From Flavobacteriaceae bacterium NBU2977 (GTDB taxonomy: Bacteria > Bacteroidota > Bacteroidia > Flavobacteriales > Flavobacteriaceae): a stretch of DNA of 64,000 bases. Shown one piece after another: positions 9,301 through 17,513 of this stretch. Made by a program: the position numbers and the translations under genes. Numbering within the stretch: the first letter of the stretch is position 1; each line of letters begins with the position of its first letter. The stretch lies in assembly GCA_019931105.1 (NCBI GenBank), contig JAIOUW010000006.1, positions 62,001 through 126,000 on the forward strand, given 5' to 3'. Below the pieces are notes generated by a model. The model saw only the letters and a list, made by a program, of their open reading frames with translations, had not been told where the DNA came from and did not search any database.

Positions 9301-9612
9301 GCTGGTGCCCCTATTTGGGAAAGTGCATCCAACCTAAGTACAAGTGGTGCATCGAATTCATGGTATGTTGAAGACGGTTCTTATGTGCGATTGGTTCAAT
9401 TGCGGGTCGGTTACAACTTCAGCAATGAATTGACCGATAGGTTCGGGCTCAGCAAACTGAACTTGGGGCTTGCCGCCAATAACATCTGGACCATTACCAA
9501 CTACAGCGGTCTTGACCCTCAGGTTGCTGGTCCTGACACGAACTTTGGTATCGATGTGGGTAACTTCCCTGTGACACCAAGTTATGTTATCAGCTTGGAA
9601 ATCGGAATCTAA
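6301..9612 (+). CDS. SusC/RagA family TonB-linked outer-membrane transporter
   Basis: The protein has 1103 residues. A signal sequence at about 20-38 (LGLFSMMVCLGSQLTLA) precedes a CarboxypepD_reg-like domain at about 55-125 (VSGTVTDETGAPLPGANVVVKG). Next come the TonB-box-like stretch EEVVVTGYQV, the plug domain at about 145-250 (VRGFNSFGNNAPLYVVDGV; AASIYGARAANGVI), and a long beta-barrel ending YVISLEIGI. These transporters import oligosaccharides or peptides across the outer membrane, capped by the SusD partner encoded 68 bp downstream. The substrate cannot be read from the sequence; the nearby sulfatase and esterase suggest a decorated glycan. Confidence 0.97.
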   Translation: MNQKHDYNSLKSWGKHSLLKLGLFSMMVCLGSQLTLANFETNFDGVESGIQPQSTVSGTVTDETGAPLPGANVVVKGTTDGTQTDFDGNYTLNVDSDAVLVFSYLGFQTQEVSVGGQSTVNVTLIEDAAALEEVVVTGYQVETKRETTAAVSVVAAEDLAAVPSGNIEQQLQGRVAGVTVLTNGQPGTTSQIRVRGFNSFGNNAPLYVVDGVPTRNVDFINPEDVQTATVLKDAAAASIYGARAANGVIVYTTKQGSRSKRKTTMTLNINSGVADPNVGGSPEMLNPQDMARYTHIAYENNAAANGTAVQYSHPQYGSNATPTFPDYLHADGQNGVSAGAIDLAQIQANYAADPDNVFLIRPNLAGTNWYKEITRIAPQNRVTLGFDGGNENGRYYMGISAQNQDGIVLSQEFARYTARFNSEWDITPWLSVGENFQVTYRSTRGIFGGNGGVEVADDESEVLSAYRMPTILPVYDEFGSYASTRAAGFNNPRNPVRRLVLNNGDDKSYSIGGFGNVYLLVKPWDALTLRSSIGGSYGNYHFVNYNYRYLGDSEPEASNSFSEGSGYGFSWTFTNTFSYDKLFGKHRVKLFGGIEALNDGRGRNISGNGINPFSTDLDFQSLSVVQSPNVNSNQFKGSTYFSTFGKLDYNFDEKYYLTGVIRRDGSSRFGGNNRYGTFPAVSAAWRVIAEPFMQNQDFITDLKIRGGWGEMGSDSNVAPNNQYSLFASDRGNTFYPIDGQNSGANEGFAQSRIGNPDAKWETSVTTNIGFDASFLNDKLEFILDWWKKDTKELLYQVPLAGVSGNYASAPSVNIGGMSNSGVDFEIVGRGNITEDLSFEIHSTNSILKNEITALAPGIDFFGDNIGYRGIFPIRNSVGQSISTFFGYNVIGYFNSQAEVDSSPAQDGKGIGRFRYEDVDGDGAITPDDRTVIGSAVPDYTGGLDIILRYKNFEFQSYWYGSFGNDIFNQSKWFRDFFGTFEGSAKGVAAFNSWTPELGNNAGAPIWESASNLSTSGASNSWYVEDGSYVRLVQLRVGYNFSNELTDRFGLSKLNLGLAANNIWTITNYSGLDPQVAGPDTNFGIDVGNFPVTPSYVISLEIGI

Positions 9613-9680
9613 ATGTCGCTGTGAACAAACCGTGATATTTGAAAACAAAATATTTAATATATTTATAGAAAAATAAAACT

Positions 9681-11426
9681 ATGAAAACAACAAAAAAGTT
9701 AAAAAAATGGTCATCTGCCATCCTCTCAGGGCTCCTGTTATTAGGGGTTTCGTGTAGCGATGAGTTCCTAGAGGTGGCTCCAACCGATTCCTTGGCCGAC
9801 GCCCAGGTAAGTACCCAACCCGGTATCGAAGGCTTGCTAATTGGAACTTATGCCGCCTTGAACGGGGTTTTTGGAAACCGATTTGAAGGACCCAACCACT
9901 GGGTTACAGGTTCAGTTATGGGTGGTGAAGCCAATAAAGGTACCGATGCAGGCGACTATTCGGCCATCAACCCGGTACAACGATATGAAATAGATCCTAC
10001 CAGTGGTGACATTAATTTTTTATGGCGCGGACGTTATGAAGGAGTTAGTAGGGCCAACGCCGTTTTGGCCACTCTGGCCAATTCTACGGAAATTCAACCC
10101 GCTGTGGCTTCTCGCATCGCAGGAGAGGCCCGAATGTTGAGAGGTCATTTCTATTTTGATCTGAAAAAGCATTTCGGCAACATTCCGGTTTTTGATGAAA
10201 CCCTTGCCGCTCCTGAGGTAGTCCTTGTACCGAATAATGGAGATGCTTGGGCACAAATCGAGGCCGATTTTCAGTTTGCCTATGATAACCTACCCGCTGA
10301 GAACGGTGCCGGTCGAGTCAACAAGTGGGCCGCCGCCGCTTATATGGGCAAGGCCAAATTGTATCAAGGTAAATTTGCCGAGGCCAAGACTTGGTTCGAT
10401 GATGTTATCGCCAATGGTGTTACGTCTAACGGTTTGAAATATGCACTGTTGGATGATTATGCACAAATCTATAACGCAGAGAACGATAACCATGCCGAAG
10501 TTGTTATGGACGTTGAATCGGCCAACAATACAGGTAGTACAGCAAACGCCAATTACTTTGATGATTTGAACTACCCCTATAATACTGGCCCAGACGGCCC
10601 CGGCAACTGTTGTGGGTTCTTTCAGCCAAGCTTTGAATTGGCGAACTCGTTCCGTACTTCGGGAGGATTGCCCTTGTTGGACAAATCATACAACGATGCC
10701 GGTAATGCCTTGGCGAATGATTACAACGTTGAATCAGATGAGCCTTTTACTCCAGATGCAGGTGAGTTAGACCCACGTATCGATTGGTCTATTGGGCGTA
10801 GGGGAATTCAGTATCTTGATTGGATTCCTCACCCAGGTAAAGCTTGGATCCGTAGTCAGCCTTATGCCGGGCCGTATTCTCCGAAAAAGTATGTGTATTA
10901 TAAATCTCAGGAGAATTCATTTACCGATGGTAGTTCATGGACAAGAGGTTACGCCACAATGAACTACACGATTATTCGATACGCCGATGTGTTGCTAATG
11001 GCCGCAGAAGCTGAAATCGAGGCTGGTTCTTTGGAGCAGGCAAGAACATATACCAATATGGTAAGGGCGAGAGCTGCAGACCCAGCATACTGGGTTTCCA
11101 ATGACGGAGGGGCCACACCAGCGGCTAACTATGTGATTACCGAGTATCCCGCTTCTCAATTCGCTACCCAAGAGTCTGCGCGGGAAGCCGTTCGTTTCGA
11201 GCGAAAACTGGAACTTTCTGGTGAAGGTCACCGTTTCTTTGATTTGGTTCGATGGGGTGTTGCAGCTGAAGAGTTGAATGACTATTTAGCTTATGAATCT
11301 ACCTTGTTGGTCACCAAGTTTGGGGGAGCTAGTTTTACCGGCGGTAAAAACGAGGTCTACCCGATACCACAATCTCAAATCGATATTCAAGGTCCTGATG
11401 TTTTAGTTCAGAATCCTAACTATTAG
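9681..11426 (+). CDS. SusD/RagB family surface glycan-binding lipoprotein
   Basis: The protein has 581 residues. A type II signal peptide ends at Cys25 (LLLLGVSC), followed by SDE, an acidic stretch of the kind that sends Bacteroidetes lipoproteins to the cell surface. The body shows the SusD TPR-like fold with EGLLIGTYAALNG near the N-terminus, GEARMLRGHFYFDLKKHFG, the late RYADVLLMAAEAEIEAG, and a C-terminal ERKLELSGEGHRFFDLVRWG, all family signatures. It forms the lid of the SusC transporter. A terminator at 11447-11478 follows, so susC-susD is probably a two-gene operon. Confidence 0.97.
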   Translation: MKTTKKLKKWSSAILSGLLLLGVSCSDEFLEVAPTDSLADAQVSTQPGIEGLLIGTYAALNGVFGNRFEGPNHWVTGSVMGGEANKGTDAGDYSAINPVQRYEIDPTSGDINFLWRGRYEGVSRANAVLATLANSTEIQPAVASRIAGEARMLRGHFYFDLKKHFGNIPVFDETLAAPEVVLVPNNGDAWAQIEADFQFAYDNLPAENGAGRVNKWAAAAYMGKAKLYQGKFAEAKTWFDDVIANGVTSNGLKYALLDDYAQIYNAENDNHAEVVMDVESANNTGSTANANYFDDLNYPYNTGPDGPGNCCGFFQPSFELANSFRTSGGLPLLDKSYNDAGNALANDYNVESDEPFTPDAGELDPRIDWSIGRRGIQYLDWIPHPGKAWIRSQPYAGPYSPKKYVYYKSQENSFTDGSSWTRGYATMNYTIIRYADVLLMAAEAEIEAGSLEQARTYTNMVRARAADPAYWVSNDGGATPAANYVITEYPASQFATQESAREAVRFERKLELSGEGHRFFDLVRWGVAAEELNDYLAYESTLLVTKFGGASFTGGKNEVYPIPQSQIDIQGPDVLVQNPNY

Positions 11427-11446
11427 ATTTAATTTATTTTGATTTC

Positions 11447-11478
11447 AAAAACCCTGACTTTAAAGTTGGGGTTTTTTG
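11447..11478 (+). terminator. Rho-independent terminator after susD
   Basis: An 8-bp stem, AAAAACCC (11447-11454) pairing with GGGTTTTT (11469-11476), encloses an inner ACTTT/AAAGT pairing and runs into T-rich sequence. It separates susCD from the next gene, whose -33 TTG overlaps its end. Confidence 0.65.
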
Positions 11479-11506
11479 TTTCTTTACTTCTCTTCATGCA
11501 TCTTTG
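11476..11506 (+). promoter_or_regulatory. Promoter of the VCBS/ASPIC gene
   Basis: TTG (11476-11478) is followed after 20 bp by CATCTTTG (11499-11506), a 7/8 match to TAnnTTTG. Transcription would start near 11512, so ATG 11536 is used and the in-frame TTG at 11476 is rejected. Confidence 0.5.
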
Positions 11507-11535
11507 CATACCCAATAATTTTATCGTCGATTAAG

Positions 11536-14500
11536 ATGAAATATAGTATTCTTTACGCTTTGTTCTTTACGGTCATCCTTGCTTCTTGCAAGGACAATAC
11601 TCCGACCACAAGGTTCGTGGCCGTTGATTCCGATCTATCAGGGCTCAAATTCAATAATGCCCTTACCGAGAACGATTCCATTAATATAATAGACAATGAA
11701 TTCGTCTATAATGGTGCTGGTGTAGCTCTAGGTGATCTTAACGGCGATGGGCTCGACGACATTTTTTTTGCAGGAAATCAGGTTGACAACAAGCTCTTTA
11801 TTAATCTTGGAGGGTTAAAATTCAAAGACATTTCGAAAGAGGCCGAAATAGAAAAAACAGACTCCCTTTTTTGGTCTTCAGGAATTTCGTTGGTCGATTT
11901 GAATTTGGACGGAAAACTTGACATCTATGTTTGCAACACTTTCTATAAGGATTCTCTAAAAAGGAAGAACCTACTTTATATAAATCAAGGAAACGATGAA
12001 TCTGGAATTCCTTTTTTTAAAGAAATGGCGGAGGAATATAATATAGCAGATGACACGTATTCTTCCCACGCCCAGTTTTTCGACTTTGACAACGATGGCG
12101 ACCTTGATCTTTTTATCGGGGTCAACCGAATTGAAGGCATTAATCCCAATGAGTTCAGTCCTTTGAATGACGATGGCACATCGCAAAGTAAAGACCGTTT
12201 GTATAGAAACGATTGGAACGATAGTTTAAAGAGACCTGTATTTGTCAATGTTTCCGATTCGGCGGGCATCCGATATCACGGTTATAGCCATAGTACTTTA
12301 ATAAACGATTTTAATAATGATGGTTGGATGGACATCTATGTCGCGAATGATTTTTTAAGTAATGACCTTGTCTACATGAACAATCAAGACGGCACATTTA
12401 CCAATAAAGCAGGTGATCTTTTTAAGCACTTTAGTTTTTCTTCAATGGGTAGTGATATTGCCGATGTCGATAACGATGGTAAGCTTGATCTATATACGAC
12501 AGAAATGCAACCGTACTATAACAAAAGAAAAAAATTGTTTCAAGGGCCTAGCAATTATCAAAAAGAGATCTTCACAAAGAAATACGAATACGAACAGCAA
12601 TATACCCGCAACACGTTACAGATGAACAAAGGCATCAACCCAGAGACCAAAGTACCGATCTATGCTGAATTGGGTATGTACGCCGGTATACAAGAAACAG
12701 ATTGGAGCTGGGCGCCCCTCTTTGCCGATTACGATAATGATGGTTGGCAAGACCTATACATTACCAATGGTTTTCCAAAAGATGTGACCGATCGTGATTT
12801 TGGTGACTTTAGGGCCACTGCCAGCCGATTGGTCTCCAAAGAAGTACTGATTGCCGCCATTCCGGAAATCAAGATTCCGAATTTCATGTACAAGAACAAT
12901 GGCGATTTGACCTTTACAGACGTTACGAAAGATTGGGGGCTGAATTTCAGAACTTTTTCGAATGGAGCGGCCTATGGCGACCTTGATATGGACGGAGACC
13001 TTGATATTATTGTCAACAACATTAATGACAATGCCTTGTTGCTCGAAAACAAAACCTCTCAAATCGATGAAGGCAATCATTATTTAAGGGTTAAGCTGAA
13101 AGGGAAAACAGGGAATAAAGAGGCAATTGGATCAGTTGCTGAAATTTATGTTAACGGTAAAAAGCAGAGGCAATCACTTCTGTCAGGCCGCGGATATCTA
13201 TCCAAACCCGAAAGTATCATTCATTTTGGCATAGGCAACGAGAAAAAAATCGATAGCCTAAAAATCACTTGGCCTGGAGGAGCGACCCAAAAGTTGACTA
13301 AGATTACTATCGATACCTTATTGAACGTCAGTTATTCTGAAAATACTTCTTTTCCTTTAAAAAATGTCGATTTACCAAACGATGGTCTTTTTGAGGAGGT
13401 AGCCAACCAACGTAATCTGATGTATTTGGCACGTGATATCGATTTTATCGATTTTAACTTTCAAACGACGATACCTCACAAATTTTCGCAATACGGACCT
13501 TCAATAGCCGTAGGTGATATCAATGCTGATGGCTTGGAAGATATGTTTATAAGTGGAAGTCGCAGTTATCCTGAAATGTGGTTTACGCAAAAAGAGGATG
13601 GGACTTTTGTGCAACAGGAAGCGAACTATAAAAACGATGAGCAAAGATTGGAGGAAGATGCAGGAACTTTATTGTTCGATGTTGATGGCGACCAAGACCT
13701 AGATCTATATATTGCTCGAGGCTGTGCACAATATCCTTCAGGTCATGAGTATTATCGCGACGTATTGCTGATCAACGATGGCCATGGAAATTTTAAAAAG
13801 ACTGAAAATGCACTTCCTGACAACAGATCGAATTCCTCGGCAATAAAAGCGGCCGATTTTGATCGTGACGGTGACTTGGACCTTTTTGTCGGCAGTCGGG
13901 TACTTCCCTTTTCATACCCTAAGGCAGATCGTTCCTTTATCCTCAGAAATGACAGCAAGCCAGGTAACCCAAAGTTTGTTGATGTAACAGAGGAGGTGTC
14001 CGACGAATTGATGTTCCCAGGATTAATAAGTGACGCCCTATGGACCGATTTCAACAATGATTTTTGGCCCGATCTTATACTGGCCGCCGAATGGATGCCC
14101 CTGAGGTTTTTTAAAAATGTTAATGGAAAATTGATTGAAGTCACTGAATACAGTGGACTTTCAAATCAAACAGGTTGGTGGAACAGCCTCGCTGCAGCTG
14201 ACCTTGACAATGATGGAGACACCGATTATGTGGCCGGGAACTATGGCAGTAACATTAATTTTAAGGGCACCCCTGAAGAACCTCTTAGAATATATGCCAA
14301 GGACCTTGACCAAAATGGAACGGTCGATCCTTTACTGTCTTATTATTTAAGGGATAGTGTCGGTGTTCGAAAAGAATACCTATACCACCCGTGGCAAGAT
14401 GTAACCAAGCAATATGTTGGGATCAGGAAAAAATTCAATTCGTTCGGGGATTTTGGCGAATCGACATTGCCCGAAATGTTTTCCGATGGGCTTCTAAACG

Positions 14501-15102
14501 ATGCGCTGACCTATTCAATGAATCATATGCAAACCTCATGGGTAGAGAACCTAGGAGAGGGTAAATTCAAATTACACGCCTTGCCCATAGAAGCTCAGGT
14601 TGCGCCCGTTTTTGGAGTATTACCAGCACATATCAACGAAGATAGTTTCATGGATCTTCTTTTGGTAGGCAACGATTTCGGCATGGAAGTGCAACAAGGC
14701 CCGGCTGACGCTTTGATAGGTGTCGCCCTTAAAAATGACGGGCAGGGCAATTTTAAGGAGATTTCACTTGAAAAAAGTAATTTTTTTGTTCCCGGTAACG
14801 CCAAGGGATTGGTGAATCTTATAACTTCAGATCAAGAGTCATTAATTATTGCTACCCAGAACAATGACAGTATTAAGGTTTATAAGCAGCGACAAAAAAA
14901 TTGGAAGAATATAGTCGAGCCAAAGCCAAATGAAGTAAAGGCCAAGATAGTGTATGCGAATGGCAGCAATAGCATCCACGAATTTTATTGGGGAAGTACA
15001 TTCCATTCCCAATCAAGTCGGAGGTTGAAAATCATAGGAGATGCCAAAGAAATTAGTTTCTATGACAATTTCGGAAAACAAACGCGAACAATTACTTTTT
15101 AA
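11536..15102 (+). CDS. VCBS/FG-GAP repeat lipoprotein with ASPIC/UnbV domain (CRTAC1-like)
   Basis: The protein has 1188 residues. A lipobox ends at Cys18 (FTVILASC). At least a dozen FG-GAP/VCBS calcium-binding repeats of the form D-N-DGxxD-L are visible, for example LGDLNGDGLDDIFFAGN, FDFDNDGDLDLFIG, ADYDNDGWQDLYITNG, ADFDRDGDLDLFVGSR and ADLDNDGDTDYVAGN. They should form two seven-bladed propellers flanking an ASPIC/UnbV domain (EAIGSVAEIYVNGKKQ; KITWPGGATQKL). Such lipoproteins are frequent beside SusCD pairs in marine Flavobacteriia; a binding or scaffold role at the surface is assumed but not proven. The gene has its own promoter and converges on the sulfatase, with 4 bp between the stops. 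Confidence 0.88.
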   Translation: MKYSILYALFFTVILASCKDNTPTTRFVAVDSDLSGLKFNNALTENDSINIIDNEFVYNGAGVALGDLNGDGLDDIFFAGNQVDNKLFINLGGLKFKDISKEAEIEKTDSLFWSSGISLVDLNLDGKLDIYVCNTFYKDSLKRKNLLYINQGNDESGIPFFKEMAEEYNIADDTYSSHAQFFDFDNDGDLDLFIGVNRIEGINPNEFSPLNDDGTSQSKDRLYRNDWNDSLKRPVFVNVSDSAGIRYHGYSHSTLINDFNNDGWMDIYVANDFLSNDLVYMNNQDGTFTNKAGDLFKHFSFSSMGSDIADVDNDGKLDLYTTEMQPYYNKRKKLFQGPSNYQKEIFTKKYEYEQQYTRNTLQMNKGINPETKVPIYAELGMYAGIQETDWSWAPLFADYDNDGWQDLYITNGFPKDVTDRDFGDFRATASRLVSKEVLIAAIPEIKIPNFMYKNNGDLTFTDVTKDWGLNFRTFSNGAAYGDLDMDGDLDIIVNNINDNALLLENKTSQIDEGNHYLRVKLKGKTGNKEAIGSVAEIYVNGKKQRQSLLSGRGYLSKPESIIHFGIGNEKKIDSLKITWPGGATQKLTKITIDTLLNVSYSENTSFPLKNVDLPNDGLFEEVANQRNLMYLARDIDFIDFNFQTTIPHKFSQYGPSIAVGDINADGLEDMFISGSRSYPEMWFTQKEDGTFVQQEANYKNDEQRLEEDAGTLLFDVDGDQDLDLYIARGCAQYPSGHEYYRDVLLINDGHGNFKKTENALPDNRSNSSAIKAADFDRDGDLDLFVGSRVLPFSYPKADRSFILRNDSKPGNPKFVDVTEEVSDELMFPGLISDALWTDFNNDFWPDLILAAEWMPLRFFKNVNGKLIEVTEYSGLSNQTGWWNSLAAADLDNDGDTDYVAGNYGSNINFKGTPEEPLRIYAKDLDQNGTVDPLLSYYLRDSVGVRKEYLYHPWQDVTKQYVGIRKKFNSFGDFGESTLPEMFSDGLLNDALTYSMNHMQTSWVENLGEGKFKLHALPIEAQVAPVFGVLPAHINEDSFMDLLLVGNDFGMEVQQGPADALIGVALKNDGQGNFKEISLEKSNFFVPGNAKGLVNLITSDQESLIIATQNNDSIKVYKQRQKNWKNIVEPKPNEVKAKIVYANGSNSIHEFYWGSTFHSQSSRRLKIIGDAKEISFYDNFGKQTRTITF

Positions 15103-15106
15103 TCTT

Positions 15107-16609
15107 TTAATGTTCGTTCTTATGCTTAAAGTCCCCATAACGGTATTTGACCGTTCGTTTTAACGGAATGTTCATTCCGTTCGTTCTTTCGAGCCAATCG
15201 TAAATTGCAGCTGACATCGATTTGGCAACATCTTGCTTATCGGGGTCTGCAATAAGGTTGTACATTTCCTCGGGGTCATTTTCAAGGTCATAAAGTTCAT
15301 TTCTATCCCAAATACCCTGATATTTCATGTACTTGTACTTGTCGGTCCGCATACCGAATACCGTTGGGGTCATCGGAAAGTCATATTCCCAAAAATACTC
15401 GTAGAACACTTCTTTTCGCGAAGGCGCAGTGGCATCTCCCGTCAAAATAGGAATAAATGAAACCCCTGGCATATGTTCAGGTTGCTTCACCCCTGCTTCG
15501 GCAAGTACCGTTGGGCCGATATCGATATTCTGTACCATCTGTTTGGGTGTTTTCCCGCCTTCGAACAATTCTGGGCAACGGACCAACAAAGGAACTTTAA
15601 CGGATTCTTCATAAAAATGACGTTTATCTATCAGGCCATGTTCGCCCCAACTGAAGCCATTGTCACCCATATAAATGACCAATGTCGATTCATCGAGACC
15701 TTCTTCTTTAAGATATTCCATTACCGTACCCACGCTTTCATCGACCCCTAAAAGGGTCTCACAGTAATCGACTACCATTTCGTGAATATCCCTGTTTTCA
15801 TGGTACATATAATCTACCCCATGCCAGCTGATACGTTGGTCGGCGACCCATTGCGGCCATTTGAGTTCGCGATATTTCCCAGTTTTGGTTTGATCATAGG
15901 TCGCCGGCAACGCTATTCTTTTTCCCTTGTATCTTCCTTTATGACGCCTAGCGGGTTGAAACCCGGCATGTACTGCTTTATGCGATAAATAAAGAAAAAA
16001 AGGCTTCTTCTTGTCCCTGTTTTTCATCCAATCCACTGCATGTTCGGTCAATAGATCCGTGATATATGTAGAATCTTTATAGGCGATGCGCTTACCATTG
16101 ATGTTCAGCGTGGGATTGTAATATACTCCCTGGCCAGGAAAACTTTCCCAATGGGTAAATCCAGGTTGTGGCTCGTCACCATGGTCGCCCATATGCCACT
16201 TACCAAAAAAACCTGTCTGATACCCTGCCTTTTGTAAATACTCTGGAAAGTATGTCAAGTTACCTGGATCGGGCGCCTGATTGTCTACGATCGTGTGCGA
16301 ATGCGAAAATTGGCCGGTCAAAATCGAAGCACGGCTTGGCGAGCACAACGAAGTGGTCACAAAGGCATTCGGTAGATAAGCTCCTTCACTTGCCAATTTA
16401 TCCATATTGGGTGTTTCCAACCAAGGCACTTTTCCTGTAAAACCCATGTAATCGTATCTATGGTCATCGGTAAGTATGAAAATAACGTTACGGGGCTTTT
16501 TTTTCTGGACCGCTGGCCCGGTTTCTTCATTTAATCCTGAGTTTGCGTTTATGCCGCCCACCATAAAGAAGGATATTCCGATAATGGTAAAAATTTTAAA
16601 TGCGTTCAT
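15107..16609 (-). CDS. Type I (formylglycine) sulfatase, exported
   Basis: The protein has 500 residues. A signal peptide spans about 1-23. The alkaline-phosphatase-like sulfatase fold has the metal-binding pair D48-D49 (ILTDDHRYDYMGF) and the catalytic signature C89-S-P-S-R, where Cys89 must be oxidised to formylglycine by a maturase encoded elsewhere. The distal GDNGFSWGEHGLIDK and the late FLYLSHKAVH are also typical. It removes sulfate esters from a glycan in the periplasm or outside the cell; the S1 subfamily and substrate cannot be fixed by eye. It lies 35 bp downstream of the esterase gene on the same strand and probably shares its transcript. Confidence 0.93.
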   Translation of the reverse strand: MNAFKIFTIIGISFFMVGGINANSGLNEETGPAVQKKKPRNVIFILTDDHRYDYMGFTGKVPWLETPNMDKLASEGAYLPNAFVTTSLCSPSRASILTGQFSHSHTIVDNQAPDPGNLTYFPEYLQKAGYQTGFFGKWHMGDHGDEPQPGFTHWESFPGQGVYYNPTLNINGKRIAYKDSTYITDLLTEHAVDWMKNRDKKKPFFLYLSHKAVHAGFQPARRHKGRYKGKRIALPATYDQTKTGKYRELKWPQWVADQRISWHGVDYMYHENRDIHEMVVDYCETLLGVDESVGTVMEYLKEEGLDESTLVIYMGDNGFSWGEHGLIDKRHFYEESVKVPLLVRCPELFEGGKTPKQMVQNIDIGPTVLAEAGVKQPEHMPGVSFIPILTGDATAPSRKEVFYEYFWEYDFPMTPTVFGMRTDKYKYMKYQGIWDRNELYDLENDPEEMYNLIADPDKQDVAKSMSAAIYDWLERTNGMNIPLKRTVKYRYGDFKHKNEH

Positions 16610-16644
16610 AATTTCAAGTTTTAAGCAAGTATGGTCGACTATTT

Positions 16645-17364
16645 TTATTCCGCTTTTCGTTGTTTGACAAACCAGTCGTACAGTTCATCGGTATTATAGG
16701 CTCGCTCCCATGAGTTGTGCCCTATACCCGGATATTTTGTAAAAAGTACATTATAACCCATTGATTTGAGACGTGCTACCATGTTCTCCGATTCTGAAAC
16801 CGGAATCGATTCATCCTCCTCCCCGTGAAAGACCCATATCGGCAAATCTTTATCGATCCAAGAAGCATAAGGTACAGGGGCCATTCCGCAGACCACGGCC
16901 AGAGCTGCAAACTTTTTGGGATATTGCACTGCGAGCTCCCAGGCAGCGCCTCCTCCCCTACTTAATCCTGTAAGATAAATTCTTTTTCTGTCCACTCTAT
17001 TATTATCAACTATGGTATCTAGTAGTTGGATCAAAGCCTCGGTATTCCACCATTTCTTTTTATGCGGATTTTGGGGTGCCAAAATCAAAAACGGAAACTT
17101 TTTCCCTTGGGCAATCAGTTTTGGCGGTCCATTTTTTTTGATCGTAACGAGGCTATCGCCCGACTCACCACCCCCATGAAGAAACAGTAACAATGGAAAA
17201 TCTTCATCATTTCGGACCTCATAATCATCAGGAAAGTACAAATAATAATTAAAAACCTCGGTGGTTACCGCCTTGTATTCATCATCAATAAGGTTCGGCG
17301 TTGCCTGAGAAGCGCAATTCTGAAAAAGAAACAAAAAAACAATATAAACAAGTCGGTTTTTCAT
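16645..17364 (-). CDS. Alpha/beta-hydrolase esterase, lipoprotein (PHB-depolymerase/dienelactone-hydrolase like)
   Basis: The protein has 239 residues. A type II signal peptide ends at Cys17 (LFLFQNC). The alpha/beta-hydrolase core shows the oxyanion-side HGGGESGD (63-70), the nucleophile elbow GLSRGG with Ser135, the acid D184 in HGEEDESIP and His216 in PGIGHNSW. The family covers feruloyl or acetyl xylan esterase-like and peptidase-like proteins. Removal of acyl groups from a glycan fits its position just upstream of the sulfatase and beside susCD, but the substrate is inferred only. Confidence 0.85.
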   Translation of the reverse strand: MKNRLVYIVFLFLFQNCASQATPNLIDDEYKAVTTEVFNYYLYFPDDYEVRNDEDFPLLLFLHGGGESGDSLVTIKKNGPPKLIAQGKKFPFLILAPQNPHKKKWWNTEALIQLLDTIVDNNRVDRKRIYLTGLSRGGGAAWELAVQYPKKFAALAVVCGMAPVPYASWIDKDLPIWVFHGEEDESIPVSESENMVARLKSMGYNVLFTKYPGIGHNSWERAYNTDELYDWFVKQRKAE

Positions 17365-17460
17365 ATCCTATTAATAGTTCAAGATAATGAAAACCGATAG
17401 AAACCTTACCAATGAATTTGCCAAAAACACAAAAAGGTTGCCATTGTGCCATTCAATAAA

Positions 17461-17493
17461 AGAACGGGCGGCCCATAAAAGGCCGCCCGTTCT
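17461..17493 (-). terminator. Strong rho-independent terminator of the SprB-like gene
   Basis: A perfect 13-bp GC-rich inverted repeat (AGAACGGGCGGCC at 17461-17473, its complement at 17481-17493) has a 7-nt loop. On the minus strand the stem is followed by TTTTATT, so it ends the long minus-strand gene 20 bp after its stop codon. Confidence 0.9.
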
Positions 17494-17513
17494 TCTACGT
17501 TATTGACAGAATG

